64,000 bases of DNA, from assembly GCF_041296385.1 (NCBI RefSeq), contig NC_091013.1:69223563-69287562 (forward strand). Reading direction: 5' to 3'. Shown here piece after piece: positions 27,401-39,295 of the stretch (position 1 is the stretch's first letter; every line of letters begins with the position of its first letter). The notes below the pieces were generated by a model. It saw only the letters and a list, made by a program, of their open reading frames with translations, had not been told where the DNA came from and did no database searches. Origin of the DNA: Aphelocoma coerulescens. Its lineage: Eukaryota; Chordata; Aves; Passeriformes; Corvidae. Position numbers and translations under genes: made by a program.

Positions 27401-30400
27401 AACTACTTCAGAAGTAGCAGACCCCTTAGTTCCCATTTCAGGTAATGGGCCAATATAATGCATTTACTAAACACAGTGAACATGACTGAGCACAATGATT
27501 CATTTCACCTAGCTATAGAAGCTTACCCTGAAAATTTTTTTTTGTCTGTACTTCAGCAAGATATTTCCTTCTTATCTCCAAACCTGTAATTATGGTTTTC
27601 AGAAATTGGCACATGACTGCATTTTTCTTTTGAATGAATTTATTTCACCTAGCTGGTCTCTGCCTCCTCATTTAGCTGCTCTAAGCAACTAGAAGGATCA
27701 TCAGTGAAAATTTATCATGAAATGTGAACAACAGAAATTCGTAATTGGTCGTTCTTGCATACTTGAGAAACTTTAGACACAGGCATGAGAAAGTAGTCCA
27801 GTGCTCTGCTGTTCACAGAAAACACAACAAAGCTATGAATTTTAATTTTTTAATGTATCCAGGATGGTGTTCTAGAAAGTAATGTTATTCCAGCAGAGGT
27901 AAAAAATACTATTTTCACTTTTAACATGATTGATGATTGAAGAGCAGTTTGGGGTTTTCTACTACAGGGCCCTCAAATTGTGGGTTTTTCTTTTATAAGA
28001 AGTTCTGCCATACAAAGGCCTCCTTCAGCCCATGATCTTGCAACTGTCACTTCTTTTTGAAGGACACACTGACCAGAGCTTAAGATAGTTTAAGAAACTG
28101 CTCTGAAACCAGCAGCTTTTGTACAAGTGCAGTTGCAGGAGTACAATTATTTGAATGACAAAGAAGTAAAAGTAAACACTATCTTGACTCAGAGGATATT
28201 AGCCATACTAGGATTCCTTGCTCCTTAAATCATAGGCAACATATTCTGTGCTTAGTTTTTTGGTTTCTGAGTATTTAACAGTAGAATTCAGCCATAATAA
28301 TAATAAAAATAAAAAAACACCTCACAGGAGCATTGTATCTTTTTCATAAAAATCTAGCTGTTCTAGCTTTGTAAATTGTTTCCCTTGTACACACACATTC
28401 TGAAATTCAGTCTCCAAAACTATTTTCGTACCTCTAACGGGGCCTTATTCAAGCACCTGAAGTCAAAGAGGTTTTATTTTGCTTAGTGGTCAGAAATTAG
28501 AGTAATACTAATTTCCTGTTTCTTAGGGTTATGTGAGTACAGTGTTTGCAAATAGTTGCCACCTGTTTGGACATAAAAACCAGGAGGGCTGCTGGAGTCC
28601 GCACTTGGCGTGTATGACCACTAAATGGTAGTGTTGTATTGCAACTGGTAAAGGAGAATACAAGAATACAGCAAAGGAAAAAAAAATAATCCAGATGTAG
28701 TTGAACTCTGCTACCAAGTCTTAGCTATTTTTCCATTGGCCCATTGATTACATCTTCTGCTGTTAAATCAACCATCCTATCAATGTTTGATTGTCCTGAA
28801 AAAACATCATTAGTTTAACAAGAATTTATTTTCAATGTGTGAGGAGATTTTTTCTTCTCTGTTCCTGTGCAAACTTTCTTCTGGTGTTTGAATTGTCCAT
28901 CACGAGCATGCTGGTCTATTGTGCAATTGCTGAGGGATTTTATGGTCACTAGCAGGATTCAGTTTCCTCCAGTGCAAAAGCCACATTCTCATGGCTCTTG
29001 TCCTGTCTGCTGAAGCAGTTTTTGACAGGAGGAGTCTCAAGTGCCCATGTTAGGGGTTCCTGTAGAAACCTTTGACAAATCTGAATGCTAGTGCTTCTCA
29101 GTATTGCAGTCACACATAAGCCCATGAAGTGTCAGTTGCTTTCCTCAATTTCTGTAACAAAGAAGCTTGTTTACTGTATTATTTTTAGTCTAACATAGAA
29201 ATTATTTAAGTTTCACATAATGTTTTGAGCCAAGGTGTAGTAGTTACTGTGCACTAGAACTGCAAACTTTCTACTATCTTTATCTGAATTTTAAAAGGTT
29301 AAGTGGAAAGCTTTTAAAAAGGGCTTGCCACAAAGGGAACATATGTATCAACAGGAATGCGATGGGACATTTGAAAAACATAATTTGACTGGTTTTTTAG
29401 GTGTGCCACATTTAGTGCAACACAGAAAAACAAAACAGCGGATATTACGATTAGCATATAAAGCATAGTGTGAAAGGTTTTCTTGTCCTTATGAAAAGAC
29501 TTTACTGACTGAGAGAAAAATGTTTTAACTGAGGAAAGTAGATGATTTTTTGGTGATTTCTTTTGCCTAGTCTTAGCTGGACAAAGACCATACAGGCTGA
29601 GCTGTCTGTATCACAGAATGATGTTGATGAATATACACCTTAGAAATAGAAGCAGGCTGATATTACATTTTCAACAAACAAAAAGGGAGAGAAACCTCTG
29701 TATTGGTGGCAGAGGGAGAAAAATAAAGAGCAGTGAGTCCTGAGCCAGCACTGACCGACATTCAGCTGTGGGGAGAAAATGTGCGGGGCAGGTGAAGCAA
29801 GACCCCCCAGGGTATGGGGATGCTGACTTGCTTTCCATCTGCTCCTGTGAGGCAGCAGGAGAACAAGCTACTTCTGCTGCTTTTGAGGATGAAAATTCAT
29901 ATGTATTTAAATATGATGGTGCCTTGTGTTTATCTTATTTGGGGGGACAGAGACACGGTCAGAGGCATTACTCTGCAATGCGGCCACACAATCCAATTGG
30001 CAGAGACTGGCTCCAGCCAGCTCGAACCCCTGTGGTAACATCTCTTCATTTACGAAAACCCCCACAGTACCATCTCCTCTTCATTTACAGAGGGCACTCT
30101 TGTAATGAGAATCTCATGATAAAATGCTCTTCTTCACTGAAAATCTCTCGCAGCTTGATGATGCAGTTGTCACCATGGAGATTTCACTCCAACAGCAAAG
30201 AATGAATTTGGTGCGGTTTGACTTCGGGAATGTGTAGCAGATACTTCCCAATGGCTTCAGCTAAGCCACCACCTGAGGAGAGAACTTGGATCAGAAGCTG
30301 AGAGAGGAAGTACATATACACTGATGATAAATTATATTTTTTGTAGGTGACCGGATCTCAAGAAATGGCATGTGGGTAATGACAGATAAATGTGAAAGGG

Positions 30401-30965
30401 CATGAATAAAAGCCTCAGAGCCTGAGCCAAAAGGAAGGCAAATAGACTGGCCTTAACCTTGAAGGAAATATTCAAATGTGATGGTCTGTGAATTCCAGCT
30501 GAGGTATAATTCCTTTCCCTCAGAAGGAAGGGAGGGGCTGAGGTTCCTTGAGAAAAGGGAAGAAAAAGAAAGGCTTGCTATCAAATGCATATTTAGAAAG
30601 AACAAGTATGTTTTTTTCCCTTCCTCAAAGGCCTTACTGATATGTTTGGATTTCTCATTTCACAGAAATTACTTAAAAAGCAGTATGGAATGTTTAATTT
30701 CTGATTTTCCTGAAGCCATGAAATCCTTCTGTATGAGTAACAGTTGATTGTTTTACTGCTCTGTCTTCTGAGGGCAGCTCTACACAGTAAGCAGTATGGT
30801 ACAAAATTGAACAAAGTTTTGGGAAAACTAATATGGGAAGCAGGCCTGTACTAGCAGCCATATACTACTGCATAATGTAGTAATGTAGAGAGTCTCTTCT
30901 GTTACTGCATTGCTGCTAGGACTAGGAATGATTCTCCTCCCTCTCTACTCCACTCTCCTGAGACC
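21481..30965 (+). other. Intron segment downstream of the CpG island, no gene seen
   Basis: Possible donors at 21666 and 21926 could belong to a transcript from the island. A denser, high-complexity patch lies at about 29735-30240. Otherwise AT-rich intron. Confidence 0.6.
22956..22970 (+). repeat. Poly(T) run
   Basis: Fifteen T residues preceded by CTCTC. No retroposon recognised. Confidence 0.85.
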
Positions 30966-31362
30966 TGCAGGGGAGTGCCACAAAAATGATCAGAGGGCTG
31001 GAGCAACCTTGCTGCAGCCTTTGAGAATGTAAAGCAGGACTGCAAGAAGTCTGGGGACAAACTTTGTAGCAGGGCCTGTTACAATAGGACAAGGGGTTTT
31101 AAATGTTTTAAAATATTTTTTTAACTAGAAGAGGGTAGGTTTAGATTAGATATTGGGAAGAAATTCTTTACGGTGAGAGTGGTAAGACACTGGAACAGGT
31201 TGCCCAGAGAAGCTGTGGATGCTCCTTGCCTGGAAATGTTCAAGACCAGTGGCAGGGCTCTGAGCAACCTAGTCTAGTGGAAGATGTCCCAAGTCAGGCA
31301 GTTGGACTAGAGGAACTTTAAGGTCCTTTGCAACCCAAACCATTTTGTAATTCTATGATTTA
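30966..31362 (+). mobile_element. CR1 LINE 3' fragment, sense orientation
   Basis: The + strand reads in CR1 sense: GGGGAGTGCCAC and ATGATCAGAGGGCTGGAGCA, then AATAGGACAAGGGGTTTTAA, TTTAGATTAGATATTGGGAA, GAAGAAATTCTTTACGGTGA, CACTGGAACAGGTTGCCCAG. It ends with the typical TAATTCTATGATT tail at about 31350-31362. It is 5' truncated and has small internal changes. Confidence 0.92.
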
Positions 31363-34300
31363 TAAGCTCCCAGGAATATTCATAGCTGTCATGAGACTTG
31401 TTACTGACTGCCAGGGTAGATGGCAGTGAGATAAATTCAGTATCTGAGACATTTCTTCATGAAGCAATAGATAAAGAATGGGGAAAGGGATAAAAATAAG
31501 TAAAATAAGTACTGCAAAGGTAGTGGTTAGTGGAAAATATGGTTTGGCTAAGGAGAAAACTGAAAGGAAAATATCAGTAAAGATCAATTTGAATCTTAAA
31601 CAAGGAGGGGCTTCCTTTTTTTTTTATTTGAAAAATCAGCCAGAAGGAAAGTAAAGAAAGAAAAATAGTAGGACAGAGGTATGGTGAACTCCTTTGACAT
31701 GAATAACTGAAGAGACCTGCCTAGGATTTAAACATTGAGGCTGAGCGAGCCAAAAGTAGCAGGAAAATGAAAACAAGCTCTGTAATAAAACTCATAAAAC
31801 TTGACACAAAATTAATGACTAAGAGCCCTAAAATCATGAGTCATTTAAATACTGAGGTTTTTCCAAGGATGAAACATCTTTTAGTGTCTTTTTCACTATC
31901 AGGGAAATGGTAATCAAACTCAACATGAGATTGTTTAAAGTTCAAGAAGGCTACTTTAAAATAGATTTAAAACTTCCCATCTGGCTGACCACGGGGTGAA
32001 GTCTGGAAGGCAATTGCCACTGACTCTTTGCCTCCCCCCTTCTTTGGACTGTTCCTTCCCCACCAGCCTCAATTACCTCTCTGTCACCATCTGTGTGTGC
32101 TCCTGGCTGGCAGCCCATGTCTCCTCCTTCCTTAATGCCTCGTATTTTCCTTTTGCCATGCTCTACTTCTCCTTTGCTTTTCATAAAACCTATACCCACT
32201 TATCATGTGAGTTCTCCTTAGAGCCTTCTGCATCTTTTTTGGTTTAACCACCTCATTTCTTTGTCCTCACTTTTCTTTCCAGTTCTCCAACAGCCGTGGT
32301 GCCTGAGGATATGCCAGCTTGAGGTTTTCTCATTGCTCATCCAAAATAGCTTTCAGCTTTGAGTCTAATTAAGTTGTTATTAAAAGAAGACAAACACACA
32401 CAATACCCTCTCCTTCTTTTCTGTCCAAGAACCCAGCACTATGAATATTGTAACAAAGAAGTGACATAGTAATCATGGTGGTTGTTGTGTAATGTGCAGG
32501 TGCTATGAACTGTTCCTGAATGCAGTGGAAAATTTTATTTTCTAATTTTTTTTTATTTTAAGAAATCAGTGTTTCAGTATTAACTCGATGTGTGGTCAAC
32601 TTTAAAAGAATAGAAAAGTATTTGATTTGCTGTGACTGACGCAAAGAATTTTTTTCTGGGTTTTTTTTGTGGATGTGTTGTAAAACGTGAATTTAAAAGG
32701 TCCCTGATCCCACTATAGTCAGAATACAGCAGTTTTAAAAGAGGATTGCATCTGTAGCTTTCGTTTCATGCTTTTAGCAAAAAGATTGATTCAGTCACTC
32801 TCTCTGTCCCTCCATCCTTGCTTCCCTCCTTCTTTCTCTTCCTTTCTTCCCCTTACCTTTCCCTCTCTTTCCCCTCTGTTCTCCTTTCCCTCTCTCCCTT
32901 CCTCTGCACCTCTCCAAACCACTTCTGGTGCTCTTTCTTACTTGGGGTGAGAGAATATAACCAGGTGTTGGCTGTACAAGCTGCTATTCTTGGGCCATCT
33001 GTGCTCCAAAATGTGAGGCACAATTTCTTATATGGTTTGTATCTCTAACAAGAAGGGTCTCCATAACAAGGGTACCAGCTCCAAAGAGGTGAGCTTAACT
33101 GTTTCAGGCCAATCAAAGAAAAAGTCTCCGTAGCAGTTAGGAGATTTCTCATTGGTTCCAAATGCTCGCCTGTTTAAAGAAGGAAAAGTGAAGATAATTT
33201 TTCAAAATTCCTATAGTGTATATGGTGCAAAGCCAGGCCTGAGGGTGGGTTGAAAGACAAATTTGCTGCTCTTGCTCCCTGTTCTCCTTCTGGGACAGCT
33301 CCGCTGATCTGTTTTGTGCTTCCCCAGCAGCTGTGGGTGCCTGGCCCATCCAGGTCCCCCCCCTGCCCCGGTCCCTTCTGGGGACACAGCTGATGTGGTG
33401 CTTTGAATAGAGGGTCAAAGCACAGTAGCAACTGCTGAGGTATGAAATAATTTGGGGGTCTTCCTAGGTAGACACCTGTGTTTCCCACTAGAAGGGCATA
33501 GGGGTGTCTTGAGTTGTTTACTAAGGCAATGACTTGTGTGGAATCCAGGCTTCACCATGTACACCTTACTCAGGGGACTTCAGGCATGATGAATTCTTCA
33601 GCCTCCTCTGTTTTTCATGGTTATGGCCAGGTCAGCCAGTCTTATTTATGTGCCTTGCCTATAGCCAAAGCCTGTACTAGTGATCAGTTGTCTTTCTCAC
33701 CACCAATACATGCACTTCCTGGCCTCTGCTAATGGCTACTGTTATGTATTCATTCCCCTACAAAGTATAAGACACCATTAATGTTAAATAACATCTCTTT
33801 ACCAGAAAGGTATTTGTTAAAAAGAGTCACAGAGTATTTAGTACCATGTGTGTGGCAGACAATATTTTTTCATTTTCTTTTTATTTAAGGTGTGTGTTTG
33901 ACTGCTTCTGCATTGGCTTTTTTTTCCCCCTGTGAGAAATGCCCTGGTATAAAAGATGAAGCCTTATTTGTGAAAGAGAAGATGGATTCTGTGCCTTGAA
34001 ATCAAACGGAAAAGTCCAAGGGAGGCTTTTGTAATTCACTGTTTAAAAAAAGGACTAATTTTAAAGCTGATCATGTGCATCAGAGCACCCTGACCTCTCA
34101 AACACTTGTATGGTCCAGTTTAGGTGATAAAAATTCTTGATCTTCTAAACTGTAACTTTTTAGAAGCCGTGTTCCCCAGAAGTGAAAATGGGTAATAAAA
34201 AGCAGGTCTGTTGCTTAGCTGATGACTGAGTGTGAATAGAAAGTGTTTGCAGATTTCTCTCCAAAAAAGCCTGGAAGGGGGTGCTATGTATTTGTCAGAT

Positions 34301-36190
34301 GCCTTTTAATTTAACTGCTGAAGAAAGTGAACTTGCAGAGAGGGCCAGGGGTGCTGAGACAGAAAGGATGGAAAATGCAGACAGTGAAGGACATCTCAGG
34401 GCTTCCAATAATGATATAAAAAGGTACTGGAAACCTTAAGATAGGTTATGCTGGAAAAAGATGGATTTGGAAGCAAATTGTGATCTTACTATAGCCTTTC
34501 TAAAATCTAGAATTATAATTCAAAAACTATTACAATTTCAGGAGGCAAGAAAAGCTGTAATTTTACATATGGAGTATGAAACTGAGGGCAAGGAGAAAGA
34601 AGCAAGCATAAGAACACTTTAAATTTTAAGTGTAAAGTTTAATAAAATCCAAAGATATGTAAGCACAAATTATTTTTTGTGTGTTAATCCTGTTTTCTTT
34701 CTTATTTACATATAAATTGCATTGATTGAACCTAAGATGCTTTAAAAAATTGGCATAGTTGAGCCTGGTTAGATGTTGCTACCTGCATTTCAATGTCCTG
34801 TTTAGGCTTGAAAGAAGCCCTCTTAACTGGGCAGAGCCAAGCACTTCTGAGTTTTATTAAATCCATAATTTTTTTTTATCAAACATGAATTTAATTTGTA
34901 TTTATGTTTGTTGTCAAAATAGCTCAACTTTGTGCCTAGAGTTGCTTATTACTGTTTTGGTTCTAATACTCTGCTTGGTATAAAGAAAAATGTAAAAGTT
35001 ATCACTCCCCAGAAGTGTGTCAAACTCGGGAAGCAAAAAGGAAATCACAGGATTTTTAATGTTATTCTGCAAATTAGTAGTTTTGTACATGCAGTGGGAG
35101 AGGTGGCAATTTCAGAGGAACTTGACTGAAGGGAAGAGATATTTGAAGTTTGGTGGGAGTATTGGGTGGGAAGATAGGCAGGATATGTCTCGTGGACAAA
35201 AAAGAAAGATGGGAAATAAATGAGTTTATTTAAACGTTGCTGAGGCTGATACAATAATAGAATATAAACTGAGTGGGAACATGGTAAAAAGCTCTATCAA
35301 ATATTTACATTTTTGATGTTGGTGTTCAGGTAGTATGTAGTGTTAAGATGACAATGGTCATAGAAATAGGGTTGTGGTGGACCTGAATTTAAAAGTACAT
35401 GCATTGCTTAAGGATAATTTAGGAAGAACCTTTGTCCTTTCTTTGGTATTTATTTCATCTAGCTGTTGTTCTCTCAATTTCCTGTTTTTTTCATTTGCTA
35501 ATGTTCTACCTTTAAAATTGTTTTAATTATGAATAGTAGTCTACAAGCAAGTCACGACACGGACTGCTATTTTTCTTCCTTGAGACATTTCTACTATAGA
35601 GGCTCATAACAGCTGTGGATGTCAAAGCCTTCAGACATGTTTCTGGGAAGCATTATATGAATTTTATAACCCCTAGACACCAGTTACTTCAGATTGATGG
35701 GGGTACTTTTTATGCCAAAATCTGGCAAAATCTCATTAGGTAATTCTTTCACTTGTGTTTTTGTAGACTGAGGGGGCTTGTTTGGATGAGCTGGACTTTC
35801 TCAACTGTTTTGTCAATTTTTGGAGGTTGTTCATGTGTTGCTTTACTGGCTGTAGACTTGAATCCCTATTTGTGAAATCAACCTGTTCAAATATCAGTGC
35901 ACTATTTAATTACAAAACTTAATATAAAAATATATAAGCAAGCCTACCCTTTTAGAATCTTCTTGTAAATGTGAAGTGAGAACAGATTTTATTTTGTGGG
36001 TTTTTTTTCTTTTTTTAAATATAGGTAGATATCTATTTTGTTTTTTAAATTTGTAAAAGCTGGATCATAAGTCCAAAGCCAGTTTTTGGTAAAAGTCATA
36101 GATTCTTTGTTTAATATGATTCCATATGATTGGAAAGATTAAATTGTTAAGCAGTGCCTTGTAGAATAACTAAAATTTGTTGTAAGGAAA
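31363..36190 (+). other. Intron segment, no gene seen
   Basis: A pyrimidine-rich stretch at 32000-32310 and the CT tract at 32797-32921 are compositional. A GC-richer patch at about 33230-33400 carries no recognised gene. Confidence 0.6.
32797..32921 (+). repeat. Polypyrimidine (CT-rich) tract
   Basis: About 125 bases made almost wholly of C and T (for example CTTTCCCTCTCTTTCCCCTC), with few purine interruptions. Such tracts can adopt H-DNA and arise by microsatellite decay. No coding meaning. Confidence 0.9.
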
Positions 36191-36530
36191 TCCTAGAATA
36201 GAATTATTTGGGTTGGAAGGGACTTAAAACTCACCTAGTTCCAACACCCCTGCCATGAGCAGGGACATCTTCAAATAAATCACTTTGCCCAGAGTTGCAT
36301 CCAACTTGGCTTTGAATGTTTCCAAGGTTGGAGCATCTACCACCTCTCTGGGCAACCTGTTCTAGTGTTTCACTATCTTACTGTAAAAAATTTCTTCCTT
36401 GTATCTGCCCTCTTTTAGTTGAAAACCATTAACCCTTGTCCTATTGCAACAAACCCTACTAAAAGTCTGTCCCCATCTTTCTTCCAAGCCCCCTTTAGGT
36501 ACTGAAAAGCTGCAATAAAATCTCTGAAAT
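36191..36530 (-). mobile_element. CR1 LINE 3' fragment
   Basis: Sequence shows the usual CR1 3' landmarks in reverse orientation: TTTGGGTTGGAAGGGACTT, CTAGTTCCAACACCCCTGCC, CTCTGGGCAACCTGTTC, AATTTCTTCCTTGTATCTG and the CCCTTGTCCTATTGC block. It is 5' truncated, as most bird CR1 copies are. The copy is moderately diverged. It lies about 670 bases upstream of the DCLK1 exon. Confidence 0.92.
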
Positions 36531-37000
36531 CTCCTGTAGGGACATAAAAGCACACCAATATAATCCTGACTGTTCATATATGGGAGTAGAAAGAGATTAT
36601 CCTTTTATTCAGTGCTAGAAGAATTATTCCCAGCTCATCTGACTTGGCTGTTTAGCTTGGTGCCTTCAAAGAGGACTTCATAGAGGCAGAGTGTGTGAAG
36701 GAGGCTTAGTTCACCCACGTGTTTGATTCCCTGTCACAGAGATTAAAGAACTGCATTTCGTTCTGCATACAAAGCTGTAACCTTGTTTCATTGCAGCCAA
36801 ATGATAGAGATGTGAACTGAAAAGCAAGTTAATTACCCACTAACTCCTGAATGGTACCTTGTGCACAAACTGAAGGCGTTTACCTCATACCGTAGATGCG
36901 TCGTGTAATAAATCTGACACTTCCAGCTTTGTGTCTTATCTTTCCTGCACTGTCCGTAAAACTTTTTCTCACTTGTGACAGATGGTCAGAGCACAACTTT

Positions 37001-37074
37001 GGAATTTATGAATTTCATTAATTTAATGAAATTATGAAATTTATGGAGACTCCTATTTTTGAAATTTATGGAGA
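37001..37074 (+). repeat. Short palindrome and local duplication near the exon
   Basis: Bases 37011-37033 form a palindrome around one central base (arms AATTTCATTAA / TTAATGAAATT). GAAATTTATGGAGA then occurs twice, at 37036-37049 and 37061-37074, and a related GGAATTTATG precedes at 37001. This looks like replication-slippage duplication, about 130-200 bases upstream of the exon. Confidence 0.85.
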
Positions 37075-37169
37075 TGAAGCCCTGTTGATTCCATTAAAAG
37101 TGAAGAATTTTCATGCAGATGGAGACAAAGAGGGATTTATTGTTACAATTCTGATGATGAGGTATTTCA

Positions 37170-37200
37170 TACAATGTCTTTCTTTCCTTTTTGCTTGCAG
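37170..37200 (+). other. DCLK1: Splice acceptor of the DCLK1 exon
   Basis: A pyrimidine tract (TCTTTCTTTCCTTTTTGCTT) runs directly into GCAG before the exon, a strong vertebrate 3' splice site. A possible branch point is the CTGATGA near 37152-37158, about 45 bases upstream; this is inferred only. Confidence 0.9.
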
Positions 37201-37300
37201 GTGATGTGCCTTCAGGATTTTTTTGGCGATGATGACATTTTTATTGCATGTGGACCAGAAAAGTTCCGTTACCAGGATGATTTCTTGCTGGATGAAAGTG
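37201..37300 (+). CDS. DCLK1: DCLK1 internal coding exon (C-terminal part of second doublecortin domain)
   Basis: This exon encodes 33 whole codons plus one base (acceptor phase 0, donor phase 1). The peptide begins V-M-C-L-Q and contains [20 protein letters not shown] and then DDFLLDES, the conserved end of the second doublecortin (microtubule- and tubulin-binding) domain. DCLK1 is a microtubule-associated Ser/Thr kinase of neurons, with two N-terminal DCX domains, a Ser/Pro-rich linker and a C-terminal kinase domain. Only the DCX piece lies here. Assignment to DCLK1 rests on remembered family differences: [12 protein letters not shown] without the extra Ala that DCX and DCLK2 carry (FRYAQDDF), and VMCLQ where those have VTCL. 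The split last codon (G plus two bases of the next exon) fits the expected Glu of ECRVVKS. The frame has no stop, and the splice sites are strong on both sides. It is probably exon 4 in the usual mammalian numbering (third coding exon). Orthology is very likely; the exon number is inferred. Confidence 0.96.
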
Positions 37301-37306
37301 GTAAGA
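37298..37306 (+). other. DCLK1: Splice donor of the DCLK1 exon
   Basis: The junction GTG|GTAAGA is close to the GTRAGT donor consensus. If the intron were retained, the frame would continue 21 codons and reach TAA at 37360-37362, so read-through gives a truncated protein without linker or kinase. Confidence 0.9.
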
Positions 37307-39281
37307 TGTATTTTTCAAATGTTTACAATGAGAGTAAAAGGCAGATTTCTATATCATGCTAATTAAACCAAAGCAGTATCACCTGAATTGGTTTCAGAAA
37401 CAGAAGAAATATTTTAATTCTAAATACTGAAACTAAGAGAATTGAAAGCAACAATAGAGCCATCTACCTATTGCAGCCTAAAACTTGATTTCAGCCTGAA
37501 TTTCACATATCATAGGAAACATGTTTGGTGGAATTCCTTTCTCATGAGGTCTTTCATGTTTTGGCTTTGAATTTTTTCTGTTTCTTTATTGCAATTTCTC
37601 AGGCTCCCAATGCTTACCATTGAGGTTTGGATAATGGTTCACAGGTAATATGATATAGAAAGATAGATGCAATTCTATATGGAAGATAAATATAATCAGC
37701 AAATGCAGACCAAGTCATCTGAGAAAATTTAGGGAGTTCTCTGTTTTTCAGAGGCTGACTAATACAATAATGAAATCAATGTATGTAATCCTCTAAGGAA
37801 AATGCATGTTTTGCTTTCAGATACCTTTATTGTTACAAAGAATATTCCTGATTTAGGAATCACAGTTGTAAGGAAAAAGAAGAAAAAACTAACTATAGGC
37901 TTTGTGCATTTAAGCAAACAGGCAAAGAAACAAAGCTGCCAACAACACTTATTTTTGTGTAGAACAAGACACAGCAAAAGTTTTATTGCTCCTACACTCT
38001 TTCCCAGTCCATGGTATCTTTGTAATCCATTGGTATCTAAATCACTCATATTTTTTCAAACCATCAAAGGTCTCAAAGAACACTTGACTGAAAAATCAGT
38101 CAGAGAAGATTTTGTTACAGCAGTAACCACTTCACAGTCATTATGTACATACCTGTTTAGCTTCACCACTTCATCATGGTTTTTGTTGCAATTATACTCT
38201 CACAAATCAGGATGGTGCAATTATTTTGCTGGCTAACCTGTGAAACTGGAGAGCTTCTTGGTTTACCCAGCTCCAGACAAATGGTCCATTAAGTTGTATA
38301 GGAGCCGAAGGCAGCAACTTGTGCAGACCTGACTCTATGAGTTTAAGGATGACTCAGAAAAAGGAGGTGTCTTCTGGGCATGGAATGACCTTTTGTGTCA
38401 GGCACAGACAGAAGCAAGAACACATTCTACATTCCTCTAGAGGACCTTATAATATGGAAATAAAAATCAGAATAGAGCACCAGATCTGCTCTTTGCAGTA
38501 ATAAAATTACTGTAGTTGCCTCTAAGGTAAAATGTACTAATGGTGAAAAAGTAGCTCTAGTCATCTTTAGGATGTGAGGGGGACATTTGAGCAGCAAAGG
38601 TTGCTGGTTCCAGGTGGCTTTGTGCCCAGAATGGAGGTCCTTGCCTTTAAGGAGAGGAGACATGGGTAGTTGACTGTGTAGTCTGGATTCACTTGCGTCT
38701 TTTATCTGAAAGATGGCACTGGTGGCTGCCAGAGTCTCCTCACCGTAAATCGTGTGGCAGTTTTTCCAGCAAAGACACAAGAAATGCTGACAGCAGATTT
38801 ATCTAAAAACACTTTCGGAAGTATGTAGCTGGTTTTTGGAGGTCTAGTGTCAAAGTAGAGACATAGCCTGACTCAGTCTGTTTTTCTGGCATATCCGCAG
38901 GTCTTTGAGTAAGCAATAACTTTTTCTGAAACTTCAGTGCCTAAAACCATTTTATAACTGATCTTAAAAAAAGAGAAATCCTTAAAATCTGTGGTGAAAA
39001 CACAACTTCAGCTATTTGTTGTAGTGTTTGCTTTTCTATCAGGTAAAGATTTAGTGAACATTGAGTGTTTTCACTGAAGGAGTGAAGAAAGGGGAGAAAA
39101 TCAGATTTCACACTATGTCTCTAATTCCTTTGAGAAGTGTACATCAACTTTGCTCTCTCTTTTTCAGGAGGTTTGGTATCAGAGAATTTGTTTAGATTGC
39201 TTGCCAATAATAGCTGATGTTCCAACTGATACGCATCTAATCAGCCTTCTCTGAGCAGGAGCAAGAGTTGGAGAGAAAACT

Positions 39282-39295
39282 AAAAAAAAAAAAAA
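39282..39295 (+). repeat. Poly(A) run
   Basis: Fourteen A residues followed by GAGC. No retroposon body recognised. Confidence 0.85.

Larger units (their letters stand above)
1..37200 (+). other. DCLK1: Large DCLK1 intron upstream of the exon (partial)
   Basis: At least 37.2 kb of non-coding sequence precedes the exon. The preceding coding exon (expected to end in TLDGKQ) is not among the open frames, so this is the 3' part of a long intron. Mammalian DCLK1 also has very long introns in its DCX half. The repeats and the CpG island inside it are listed separately. Confidence 0.85.

Noticed and set aside
37802..38236. 144-codon + frame shortly after the DCLK1 exon, considered as a possible next exon
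   Set aside because: No DCLK1 linker sequence, no domain and no matching phase-1 acceptor leading to E-C-R-V-V-K.
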